A stretch of DNA of 64,000 nucleotides from Gammaproteobacteria bacterium (GTDB taxonomy: Bacteria > Pseudomonadota > Gammaproteobacteria > HTCC5015): NCBI GenBank assembly GCA_016928055.1, contig JAFGLM010000003.1, positions 41,154 through 105,153 on the forward strand, written 5' to 3'. A program made the position numbers and the translations under genes. The notes below the pieces were generated by a model. The model was not told the DNA's origin, searched no databases, and was given only the letters and a program-made list of their open reading frames with translations. Within the stretch, counting starts at the first letter, position 1, and every line of letters starts with the position of its first letter. Positions 55,314 through 63,687 of this stretch are shown one piece after another.

Positions 55314-55958
55314 CTATAAAAAACAGGTCTTGCGGCAATAAAAAGCCTCCGCAAAACCCTCTGGCGCATTGGCCTCGATACCCCGCAACCTCATCAGCGA
55401 TTCAAATACATCGCGCGTAAACCAGTGTTTACTGTTCTGGGATTCGAACGAGTCCATAATGAAATCAATTTTGGCGTCCCGCTGCTGCTTGGATATGGCA
55501 ACAAATCCGTTTGGCGCACCCATGTCACCATCGAATTTCATAATTTCATATTCGAGTATCAAATGATTGCGAAACGTATTCCAGGTTAACTCAGAAATTA
55601 CCCGGTGATCCTGATGCAGGTCATGACGATAATGAGTGAAAATAATATCCGGATTGATCATGCCGCCTAATTCGTTGAAGAACTGCTTGATCAAAGCCCA
55701 TTGATCCGGAAAGTAGGCATTTTTAAACTGCCTGATCAGTACGGTGTTTTTCTTAACCCCCTCCAGAAACAGGCCGGCGCATTTTTCAGCTTCAACTTTG
55801 CGTACCTCGCTGGAACTGAAAACCACCCAATGAAAATCCGCCTGAGGAAAACGCTCTTTCAATTTCAGTATTGTGGCACCGCAGCCAATCTCAATATCGT
55901 CACAATGCGCGCCCAGCAATAATATCGAATTAATGTTTTCAAATCCTGTCGCTAACAT
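55314..55958 (-). CDS. PIG-L-family deacetylase
   Basis: The 214-residue protein has the zinc-binding motif 'LLGAHCDDIEIGCGATIL' (AHxDDxE) and a downstream 'THYRHDLHQDHR' (HxxH-type), hallmarks of PIG-L/LmbE deacetylases. These remove N-acetyl groups from amino sugars. The ATG at 55958 is used; the frame to 56006 would overlap rfbF. It lies 10 bases after rfbF, the last gene of the sugar-modification block. The natural substrate could be the unusual sugar made by the block. Confidence 0.85.
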   Translation of the reverse strand: MLATGFENINSILLLGAHCDDIEIGCGATILKLKERFPQADFHWVVFSSSEVRKVEAEKCAGLFLEGVKKNTVLIRQFKNAYFPDQWALIKQFFNELGGMINPDIIFTHYRHDLHQDHRVISELTWNTFRNHLILEYEIMKFDGDMGAPNGFVAISKQQRDAKIDFIMDSFESQNSKHWFTRDVFESLMRLRGIEANAPEGFAEAFYCRKTCFL

Positions 55959-55968
55959 AATTGTGTCT

Positions 55969-56748
55969 CTACTGTTTTTCCCATACCTTCCATTTCCAGT
56001 CGCCACTTTCTTCCATCTTGTCGAATTTCATTTTGTCCTTAAAAGTATCCATCGCTGCCCAAAACCCGGTGTAGTTGTAAGCAATCAGCTTACGTTCTTT
56101 CAGTAGTCGCAAAAACGGATCAACCACCAGCTCTTCGCCGGGTCGCATATAATCAAATATCTCCTTGCGGAGAATAAAGAAACCACCATTAATCCAGTAA
56201 TTGGCGTGCCCGACATCCTCGATAGCGGTTACAAACCCGTCTTTATCAGATGTAACTGCGTGAAAACTTTGTGACGGCCGCACACTGACAAAACTGGCTA
56301 TCGCATCGGTAGCCTTGAATTTTTCCAGATACTCGTCAAGCGGGAAATTCGACAGGCCATCACTGTAATTGGCCAGGAAAATATCTTCATTTTCAAAGTA
56401 TTTTTTTACCGCGAGTAACCGCATGCCGATATTGGATTTCAAACCCGTATCAATAAACTTAATCCGCCAATCGTCGGTATCGCTGCTAAATAAATCAACC
56501 TTGCTTCCGCCGGCTGAGAGTTCAAAATCGTTCGACAACCATTCATCGTATTTAAGGAAATACTCCTTAATCATTTCACCCTTATAACCAAGGCAAAGCA
56601 CAAAATCATTATGGCCGTAATGCGCATAATACTTCATTAAATGCCATATAATCGGCCTGGAACCGATCGTTGCCAAAGGCTTGGGAATGGTTTCTGAATA
56701 CTCACGCAATCGCGTTCCATAACCCCCGCAAAACAAAGCGACTTTCAT
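55969..56748 (-). CDS. rfbF: Glucose-1-phosphate cytidylyltransferase
   Basis: The 259-residue nucleotidyltransferase begins 'MKVALFCGGYGTRLREYSET' with 'IPKPLATIGSRPIIWHLMKY' and has 'LANYSDGLSNFPLDEYLEKF' and 'HANYWINGGFFILRKEIFDY'. These match RfbF, which makes CDP-glucose. The CDP-glucose 4,6-dehydratase (rfbG) that normally follows is absent. Instead a SAF-domain oxidoreductase gene lies 25 bases upstream and a PIG-L gene 10 bases downstream. Confidence 0.93.
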   Translation of the reverse strand: MKVALFCGGYGTRLREYSETIPKPLATIGSRPIIWHLMKYYAHYGHNDFVLCLGYKGEMIKEYFLKYDEWLSNDFELSAGGSKVDLFSSDTDDWRIKFIDTGLKSNIGMRLLAVKKYFENEDIFLANYSDGLSNFPLDEYLEKFKATDAIASFVSVRPSQSFHAVTSDKDGFVTAIEDVGHANYWINGGFFILRKEIFDYMRPGEELVVDPFLRLLKERKLIAYNYTGFWAAMDTFKDKMKFDKMEESGDWKWKVWEKQ

Positions 56749-56773
56749 TGTTTCCGCCCTCGAATCCTGATCA

Positions 56774-58063
56774 TTATTTCTTAAAAAATATTTCTATCAT
56801 TTCTTTTCTAAGCGAATCAATTAGACGACCCTTTGGAATTTCAACATCATCATAACGAATGGGGGTATCAATAGCCACATTCTTAACCAGTTTGCAACCT
56901 TGAGCGACCCCCATTGGCAGCAAATTTTCCTGCCGGCAGGTTTCAAAATTATCAATCAAAGTGTACGCAGTAAAACCACCTATGCCATCCAATACATCGC
57001 CAACTTTCAAATCTTTTTTCGCTATCGCTGCCGCATCACAATACGGCTTGCCTTTGGGTGCAACGGTAGCATCACCAAGCAATACCGCTCGCGCAACGGT
57101 TATCGGTATATCCAATTGCGGCAAATGGAAAGGCGTATAAAAAACATAATTCGGCCCATCTCCCATTTTAAGATACTGTAGATATTCCTTCTTGAGTGGT
57201 TGCTCGGTATAGCCTACTACAAAGGCTCCTGTGTAAGGTGAGGCACCCAGTAAAAAATCAACAATACCTTTTCCCGGCTGAAATGCATCCGCCGGAAAAT
57301 GTTGCAGGCAGGTGCGCACGTCTTCACAGGCAACACCATACATGCCGCGTTTGCCCACACCAAAACCCAACCCATTCGCCAGAACAGTCAACTCCATAGA
57401 CAACTTTGTACCATCGACAAATGAAGTCATCATATGGGGCTTTTGATTGTTTTTCTCAGCGAAATCGCGTTGTGTGTCAGGCGTACGATGTACATCATAA
57501 AAACCTTTTAAATTTCCTGCACCGACAACTTCCAGACCGATTGTTTTTACATAGCGGGCAAGATTGGACGCCACTCCAGGCTCATCTCCATCTGTATTGG
57601 AATAAATAACGCCCTGTTTGTCGGCGAAATGTTTCAGCAACGGCCCGACCGTGGCATCCATTTCACAATTGAGCACAATAGTGTGTTTGCCGGCCTTAAT
57701 GGATTCAAACGCACACCAGGCACCAAACTCGACTTCGCCGGTTGTTTCAATAACCGCATCTATCTGTCCGCATTGAAAAATAACGTTGGGATCATCGGTT
57801 ACGGCGTGTCCTCGTTTCTTTATTACAGTATCAAGATCGCCGGGTCGGGTAACCTGTACAGGATCTTTCACCCCGGCTATTTCATAAACTGTTTTTGCAG
57901 CCTGCAGAGTGCGATTGGAAATTGCAACCAGATGTATAGCAGGAAACGAATTTATTATTTGCGAACAAATATGCCTGGCGCTGTACCCCGCACCAATCAT
58001 AGCCACCCTGATGGGTTTGTCTTCCGCTAAACGTTTCGCGATTGCCGTATCAACAATTATCAT
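56774..58063 (-). CDS. Homoserine-dehydrogenase-like NAD(P)-binding oxidoreductase with SAF-type C terminus
   Basis: The 429-residue protein has an N-terminal Rossmann domain ('RVAMIGAGYSARHICSQIIN') and 'VIETTGEVEFGAWCAFESIK' and 'HTIVLNCEMDATVGPLLKHF'. The C-terminal part (about 340-425) looks like an SAF domain ('IAKKDLKVGDVLDGIGGFTA'). Similar proteins occur in polysaccharide gene clusters next to cytidylyltransferases. The reaction is unknown. The ATG at 58063 (GGGAG upstream) is preferred over 58135. Confidence 0.8.
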   Translation of the reverse strand: MIIVDTAIAKRLAEDKPIRVAMIGAGYSARHICSQIINSFPAIHLVAISNRTLQAAKTVYEIAGVKDPVQVTRPGDLDTVIKKRGHAVTDDPNVIFQCGQIDAVIETTGEVEFGAWCAFESIKAGKHTIVLNCEMDATVGPLLKHFADKQGVIYSNTDGDEPGVASNLARYVKTIGLEVVGAGNLKGFYDVHRTPDTQRDFAEKNNQKPHMMTSFVDGTKLSMELTVLANGLGFGVGKRGMYGVACEDVRTCLQHFPADAFQPGKGIVDFLLGASPYTGAFVVGYTEQPLKKEYLQYLKMGDGPNYVFYTPFHLPQLDIPITVARAVLLGDATVAPKGKPYCDAAAIAKKDLKVGDVLDGIGGFTAYTLIDNFETCRQENLLPMGVAQGCKLVKNVAIDTPIRYDDVEIPKGRLIDSLRKEMIEIFFKK

Positions 58064-58079
58064 GTTTTTATCTCCCTGT

Positions 58080-58610
58080 TTATACCTGAAAGTAAGACCA
58101 GTTTTGATCGTTATCTGAAAGCACTTTGATTTCACCTGGCCACTCTATACCAAAAGCCGGATCATCATACTTAACTCCGGTGGCATGCTGCGGAGCATAA
58201 AATTCCGAAGTATGATAATAAATTTCAGAATCATTCTTCAGCGTCAGGTATCCGGTAGCACAACCCTCCGGCACATAAAGCATTGAGGCGTTCTCAGGAT
58301 TGAGTTCCAGCCCATACCATTTTTTAAACGTCGGCGAATCCGGGCGCAGATCAACTACCACGTCAAAAACAGCGCCACGCGTACAACGCACAATTTTCAC
58401 TTCCTGGTACGGCGAAGTCTGATAATGCAAACCACGCAACGTCCCGGCCAGCGGGCTGAATCCGATATTGGATTGCTTGATATGGGAAACCAGACCCTGG
58501 TCTTCGAATTCCTTCTCACACCAAAGCCGGCCAAAAAATCCCCGCTCATCACCTATTCTTTTTACATCGATAACAAACGCCCCGGAGACGGGAGTTTCAG
58601 TAAATATCAT
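58080..58610 (-). CDS. RfbC-like nucleotide-sugar 3,5-epimerase (cupin)
   Basis: The 176-residue protein has the RmlC family motifs 'FVIDVKRIGDERGFFGRLWC', 'SNIGFSPLAGTLRGLHYQTS' (catalytic His in GLHYQ), 'VFDVVVDLRPDSPTF' and 'YVPEGCATGYLTL'. It epimerises a 4-keto nucleotide sugar at C3 and/or C5. No rmlA, rmlB or rmlD lies nearby, so the substrate is not necessarily the dTDP sugar. The ATG at 58610 is preferred over 58670. It sits between the SDR and SAF oxidoreductase genes. Confidence 0.87.
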   Translation of the reverse strand: MIFTETPVSGAFVIDVKRIGDERGFFGRLWCEKEFEDQGLVSHIKQSNIGFSPLAGTLRGLHYQTSPYQEVKIVRCTRGAVFDVVVDLRPDSPTFKKWYGLELNPENASMLYVPEGCATGYLTLKNDSEIYYHTSEFYAPQHATGVKYDDPAFGIEWPGEIKVLSDNDQNWSYFQV

Positions 58611-58660
58611 ACACGCGCCTTTTTTGAGATGACCACCTATCGATAAGCCGAGTAAAACAG

Positions 58661-59686
58661 CTAGATACACCAGCGCAAGTTCGTATCCAGTTTCCCTTCA
58701 GCAATCAGATTTTTGATATGCGCAATACGCTTATAGCGTATCCCCTCATAATCATCCTTGTTCAGGCCATGCTTGATGTAGGAATCATGACACTGTTCGA
58801 CACCCATACGCGCCGTCCACCGGGTTTTAAAATCAGGAAAAACTCGATGAATTTTGTCAAAGTTAACCCGATAACAACGTTCATCCGGACCCGCGTCTTC
58901 AGCGTGTTCGATTGCACAATTTGGCACGGTTTCTTTTACGAATTGAGCCAGATCACGCATCTGATAGTTTTCCTCATTGCTGCCGACATTCACTGCCAGG
59001 TTATGAATGGTTTCTCGGGGCGCTTTTAAAGCGCAAACAACCGCCTGCGTAATATCTTCAATATGAACCAACGGGCGCCACGGTGTACCGTCACTCTTCA
59101 TAAGAATACGTCCGGTTGTATAAGCCCAGGCGACCAGATTATTGATGACCAGATCAAAACGAATACGTGGTGACACACCGTATGCGGTTGAGTTGCGCAA
59201 AAAGACCGGGCTAAAACTGTCGCTTGCCATTGGCGAAACATCACGCTCAACATAAACTTTGGATTTGGCATACGCTGTTACCGGATTGAAATTAGCGGTT
59301 TCATCCAGCATTTCGTCACCCGCCTTGCCATACATGCTGCAGGACGATGCGAATATAAAACGCTCAACACCCACTTCGCGTGCAATTTCCGCAATGCGCA
59401 CCGATGCCTTGTGATTGATGTCGTAGGTAAGATCCGGGTTAATATTGCCCAGCGGATCATTTGATAAAGCAGCCAGATGGACAACGGCATCAAAACCCCT
59501 TATGTCATCCGGGACAACATCGCGCACATCTTTTTCCATTGAAGGAATTGACAACGGTTCATCACCGTATGTGCAAAAACGATAAAGGTCTGTATCCAGA
59601 CCAACCACATCAAAACCTTCTTTGATAAGGATCGGCACCATCACAGTACCAATAAACCCTCGATGACCTGTAACTAGAACTTTCAT
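58661..59686 (-). CDS. NAD-dependent epimerase/dehydratase (extended SDR)
   Basis: The 341-residue protein starts 'MKVLVTGHRGFIGTVMVPIL' (GxxGxxG) and has 'VVHLAALSNDPLGNINPDLT', the catalytic 'FASSCSMYG' and 'TAYAKSKVYVERDV' (YxxxK), and 'WRPLVHIEDITQAVV'. It acts on a nucleotide sugar as epimerase, dehydratase or reductase. It could supply the 4-keto intermediate for the downstream RfbC-like enzyme, taking the place of the missing 4,6-dehydratase. Confidence 0.88.
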   Translation of the reverse strand: MKVLVTGHRGFIGTVMVPILIKEGFDVVGLDTDLYRFCTYGDEPLSIPSMEKDVRDVVPDDIRGFDAVVHLAALSNDPLGNINPDLTYDINHKASVRIAEIAREVGVERFIFASSCSMYGKAGDEMLDETANFNPVTAYAKSKVYVERDVSPMASDSFSPVFLRNSTAYGVSPRIRFDLVINNLVAWAYTTGRILMKSDGTPWRPLVHIEDITQAVVCALKAPRETIHNLAVNVGSNEENYQMRDLAQFVKETVPNCAIEHAEDAGPDERCYRVNFDKIHRVFPDFKTRWTARMGVEQCHDSYIKHGLNKDDYEGIRYKRIAHIKNLIAEGKLDTNLRWCI

Positions 59687-59699
59687 TTGGCCTCCATTT

Positions 59700-60608
59700 T
59701 TATGACCTTCTACTTAAACTGTATTTTACAAAATCGCTTAACTCGATTAACAACTCATTCTTGTGCCAGTAACTATATTTACCCAGATAAGCAGCCAGCG
59801 ATACTTTTTCTGAGAACGAAACAGGCGCCCGTAATACGGCCTTATAATATTCATACACGCTACGCCAGACTTGAAACAGCATTCTTTTCCTGGCGGGATC
59901 CCAGAAATCCTTTTGGGTTTGTTCGTTGGACCGATCCCAACTGCTGGCCTGCTCATGCATACGCCGGGAGAAAAGGTACTCGGGTATCTCAACAAATTTC
60001 CCGTATAACGTCAATTCACCAATAAGGTTGATATCGGAGGCAATATAGTTCCCAAATAAAGCAGTTCGCGCCAATTCCTTGTGACGCATTAAACCATACA
60101 AGACATTGCTTAGCCCTACTGATTGATTAAACTGAATGAATCGGGCTGCTGCGCTTTCTGACTCAAGGTTTAGATTGTCATCATACTGTTCGATAAGCCT
60201 GCCGTCGCCGTCGATAATATTGGTTTTACCATAGACCAACACGCAGTCCTTGCGCTTATCCAGCACCTCAACACATTTTGAAACCAGAGTCGGCTCGGCG
60301 AGATCGTCTGCATTCGCCCACCTGAAATACTCACAATCAGCGGGCTCAAAACATCGCGCATAGTTTCTCGATGCGCCGAGATTGATATCACTTTTTATAT
60401 AGTGAACCCTGGCATCCTGTTGCGCGTATTGACGGCAAATTTCAGGGGTACTATCAGTTGAAGCGTTGTCCGATATAATCAGGGCAAAATCATCAAAGTC
60501 CTGGGCCAGGTTCGATTGGATGCTTTCCTCAAGGTATTTCTCCCCATTGTAAACAGGCATACCAATACAAACCTTGTGATAAGGCAATGAAACCGAATCG
60601 CCTTGCAT
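59700..60608 (-). CDS. Family 2 glycosyltransferase
   Basis: The 302-residue protein has the GT-A motif 'VCIGMPVYNGEKYLEESIQS', 'LIISDNASTDSTPEICRQYA' and 'YFRWANADDLAEPTLVSKCV' with the DxD-type 'ADD'. It transfers a sugar from a nucleotide donor to the growing glycan in the cytosol. It ends 13 bases before the SDR gene. Donor and acceptor are unknown. Confidence 0.9.
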   Translation of the reverse strand: MQGDSVSLPYHKVCIGMPVYNGEKYLEESIQSNLAQDFDDFALIISDNASTDSTPEICRQYAQQDARVHYIKSDINLGASRNYARCFEPADCEYFRWANADDLAEPTLVSKCVEVLDKRKDCVLVYGKTNIIDGDGRLIEQYDDNLNLESESAAARFIQFNQSVGLSNVLYGLMRHKELARTALFGNYIASDINLIGELTLYGKFVEIPEYLFSRRMHEQASSWDRSNEQTQKDFWDPARKRMLFQVWRSVYEYYKAVLRAPVSFSEKVSLAAYLGKYSYWHKNELLIELSDFVKYSLSRRS

Positions 60609-60843
60609 TCAATACTCCCCGTAATAAGGTTATACCTTCTCTCTCAAACTCTCAGTTAGACGCCGCCAATCGCAAAGCAATATACAGGCCAATGAACACC
60701 AAACTGCGTCCAGAGCCATAGTAAAGTTTCTGTATCCCAAAAAGAAGTTAAATAGTCACACCGGCAAACATACCAGCCTGGCATCCGGATTAGTGTGTTT
60801 GTACAAAATTCCAACAACCCGGTGTCAGGTTTTCATTATTCAA

Positions 60844-60872
60844 GCTGCCGGTTGAGGAACAACCAGCGGCAG
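60844..60872 (-). other. Hairpin behind the methyltransferase gene
   Basis: GCTGCCGGTTG can pair with CAACCAGCGGCAG (with a 2-base bulge), 8 bases after the methyltransferase stop in its transcription direction. No T run follows, so this is more likely an mRNA-stabilising or weak terminating structure. It lies in a 271-base gap before the glycosyltransferase gene, which may have its own promoter there. Confidence 0.35.
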
Positions 60873-60879
60873 TTAACCG

Positions 60880-62166
60880 CTAATCAAAGACCCTGGCTTC
60901 CGGAATAGGTACTACAAACCGACAACCCCATTCACGCACATACTGATGTGCTTTCATGATTTCTTCCCTCAGGTTCCATGGCAATATTAGAAGGTAATCG
61001 GGTCTGGTTTCCTTGATTTTCTCCGGATCAAAAATAGGTATATGCGCACCCGGTGTATATTTGCCTTGTTTGTATGGATTGCGGTCAACCGTATATTCAA
61101 GGAAATCGGTTCCGATACCGCAATAATTGAGCAGGGTGTTGCCTTTGCCGGGCGCACCATATCCCACAATTTTTTTGCCGGCATTCTTTGCTTCAATCAA
61201 GAAGGCCAGTAATTTACGTTTTGTCACTTTGACCTGCTCGCCAAAGTGCGAATACTTACCGAGTTCCAGAAAACCTTCCTTCACCTCACGTTGCCACAAC
61301 TCATGAACAGCACGACCGATCTCCCGACCCGTATATTCCGAATGCTGCGCGAAAATACGCAACGAGCCGCCATGCGTCGGTAATTCCTGCACATCAAACA
61401 ACGTTAAACCGTGACCGGCAAAAACCCTTTGCACAGCAATAAACGAGAAGTAAGAAAAATGTTCATGGTAAATGGTATCAAACTGATTTTCTGCCATAAG
61501 CCGATATAAATGCGGGAACTCCATGGTTATAACACCATCCTCTTTTAAAAGAATTTTCATTCCCGCAACAAAATCATTCAAATCCGGAACATGTGCAAGC
61601 ACATTATTGCCCAGCACAAGATCAGCCTGTCCTGTTTCAGCAACTATCTCACGCGCGGAATCGCGGCCGTGAAAACGAACGGTTGTATTAATGCCTTTTT
61701 CAACCGCGACCCTGGCAATATTCGCCGCCGGCTCAATACCCAGAACAGGAATATTTTTTTTCACAAAGTGCTGCAGCAAATAACCATCATTGCTGGCGAT
61801 TTCCACAACCTGACTGCTGCCATTTAAACCAAAACGCTCAGTGACCAGCTCAACATACTGCCGCGCATGTTCCACCCAACTATCCGAGTAGGATGAAAAA
61901 TACGCGTATTCCGAAAAAATATCCCCCGGCGCAACAAACTCTTCCAGCTGAACCAGTAAACACCTTTCGCATATATATGCATGCAAGGGATAAAAAGGTT
62001 CCATATGATTCAGTTGTTCCGTGGTAATGTGCGTCTGACACAGAGGTGACATCCCCAGATCAACAAAGGTGTGCTTTAAAGGCTCACCACAGTAACGACA
62101 ATCTGATTTATCACTCTTTTTTTTTGGCTGAATTAAGTCATTCATAGAATTTTTTGTTGTACTCAT
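60880..62166 (-). CDS. Sugar C-methyltransferase (SAM-dependent, NovU/TylC3-like)
   Basis: The 428-residue protein has an N-terminal zinc-type domain ('DCRYCGEPLKHTFVDLGMSP', 'YICERCLLVQLEEFV') and a SAM-binding core ('VVEIASNDGYLLQHFV', 'GIEPAANIARVA', 'DLVLGNNVLAHVPDL'). 'MEFPHLYRLMAENQFDTIYH' and 'EHFSYFSF' follow, then a C-terminal domain ('KIVGYGAPGKGNTLLNYCGI'). This three-part layout is that of C-methyltransferases acting on 4-keto deoxysugars. The start is uncertain: ATG 62166 is used, with TTG 62184 and ATG 62145 possible. Confidence 0.88.
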   Translation of the reverse strand: MSTTKNSMNDLIQPKKKSDKSDCRYCGEPLKHTFVDLGMSPLCQTHITTEQLNHMEPFYPLHAYICERCLLVQLEEFVAPGDIFSEYAYFSSYSDSWVEHARQYVELVTERFGLNGSSQVVEIASNDGYLLQHFVKKNIPVLGIEPAANIARVAVEKGINTTVRFHGRDSAREIVAETGQADLVLGNNVLAHVPDLNDFVAGMKILLKEDGVITMEFPHLYRLMAENQFDTIYHEHFSYFSFIAVQRVFAGHGLTLFDVQELPTHGGSLRIFAQHSEYTGREIGRAVHELWQREVKEGFLELGKYSHFGEQVKVTKRKLLAFLIEAKNAGKKIVGYGAPGKGNTLLNYCGIGTDFLEYTVDRNPYKQGKYTPGAHIPIFDPEKIKETRPDYLLILPWNLREEIMKAHQYVREWGCRFVVPIPEARVFD

Positions 62167-62223
62167 AGTTATAGGGCTTATCAACTCCCGCGTTCATTAT
62201 TCATCTGGTCGATGGTGCTAATT

Positions 62224-63546
62224 TTAAATTCGCTGTAAATCAAGCACTGCATCGTATTGTTCGGCCAGCTGCCTACTGTATTCTGCTTGCTTGTCAGCCA
62301 GCATGGCCTCAATATGTTCTGCGTCAGATTCAATTATCTGAAAATACTCCTGAAGATTTTCTACTGCAATACTATCCAGATCACAGGCCACCTTACCCAA
62401 CCCGCAATCCTGCATCAAATCATGGGTTTTCTGCCCATAACATATTGCCGCCACCGGCTTGCCCAGAAAAAGTGAAAGCAATACACCGTGAAAACGGGTC
62501 GCAATTAGCAAATCAAACTCACTCATGCTTTTCAGCAACCCGGAAACGGATTCACTGATTACCGCTCTGACATTGTGCGTATGCCGGGAGTATCTTTGTT
62601 GGAGTAGATTCCGAATATCAACGATTACGTTACCGTCTTTGGGCTGGGTGGAAAAAAAACAGACTTCGTAATCTTTATCGAGTAACCATGCAGAAAACGC
62701 CGCAATTTGTTCGATATACCGATTGTATTTTTCTATATCCGCAATCGGCCAGTAACGCGGATCGTAAACCGGCATGGGATTAATGCCCACCAGGCGCCGA
62801 TCACGGGTGGAATTTGATTTTTGCGAGCCGATTGAATCTGCCATCAAACTAAAAGCAAGATCCGGGTAAACACTTTTGCTCACTGCAGGATAAAACCGGC
62901 TGACCAGGTCATATGATCCAATGTCGCGGAAAGAATAATAATCAGAAAGTTTCAGTACCCATTTGACAAACTTTTTTCCTATGAAACCGTCGAGCGGTCC
63001 CGCGCCGACGCTGATAAAATTAACTTTAGTTCCACTTAGCTTCGCCAATAACGTCCAGTTGAGCAAAGAATATGGAAATCCCCAGGCGCCGCCAAAGTTA
63101 TCCAGAAACTGGTTGGAACCTGACACCAGCAGGTAATCCACGGTTTTTAGCAGTTTATAGTTTTGCCGGGAAAACTTGAGTTGCTCAATTACTATGAAAG
63201 GTAACTGCAAATACCAGACGGCAATTTTTAGCAGGTAGAAAACGACAGGCAATCTTCGTTTAAGTAATGCCTTTAGCCCGGGACTGTGCTCGGAAACCGA
63301 TTCAGCCTCCAGATCGCGATAACGTGGATAATCCATCCACTCGCGACCCTCAACACGCAAAGGAAATGCATCGACAGCGTGACGTTTTGCGCTGTCTTTG
63401 GGATCAATTGATATACATATTATTTCCGCATCCGGATGTCGCTTTCGACAGTTACCGATGACCGCTTCAATAATCGCCTCATCACCCAGGTTTTGATTAC
63501 CGTAATGCCCAAATACCGCTATTTTTTTTCTGTGATTATCCGACAT
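62224..63546 (-). CDS. Polysaccharide pyruvyl transferase family protein
   Basis: The 440-residue protein has the N-terminal 'IAVFGHYGNQNLGDEAIIEA', 'VDYLLVSGSNQFLDNFGGAW', 'VNFISVGAGPLDG' and 'DLLIATRFHGVLLSLFLGKP' (RFH-x-x-x-L), the family signature. It adds a ketal-linked pyruvate to a sugar of the polymer. It is the first gene of the second polysaccharide block and lies 58 bases before the methyltransferase gene in the transcription direction. Confidence 0.9.
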   Translation of the reverse strand: MSDNHRKKIAVFGHYGNQNLGDEAIIEAVIGNCRKRHPDAEIICISIDPKDSAKRHAVDAFPLRVEGREWMDYPRYRDLEAESVSEHSPGLKALLKRRLPVVFYLLKIAVWYLQLPFIVIEQLKFSRQNYKLLKTVDYLLVSGSNQFLDNFGGAWGFPYSLLNWTLLAKLSGTKVNFISVGAGPLDGFIGKKFVKWVLKLSDYYSFRDIGSYDLVSRFYPAVSKSVYPDLAFSLMADSIGSQKSNSTRDRRLVGINPMPVYDPRYWPIADIEKYNRYIEQIAAFSAWLLDKDYEVCFFSTQPKDGNVIVDIRNLLQQRYSRHTHNVRAVISESVSGLLKSMSEFDLLIATRFHGVLLSLFLGKPVAAICYGQKTHDLMQDCGLGKVACDLDSIAVENLQEYFQIIESDAEHIEAMLADKQAEYSRQLAEQYDAVLDLQRI

Positions 63547-63687
63547 AAGAACTGTGTTTTTTTATTGAGAAGTTGCGCATGGAATTGAGCTGTCCGTTTA
63601 CTGCTACAGGCACAATTCCAGGGCTTACCTGGAAATTGAGGCGCAGGATTATACAAGTTCACAGACTGTGAATACAGTCGCGGCAAT

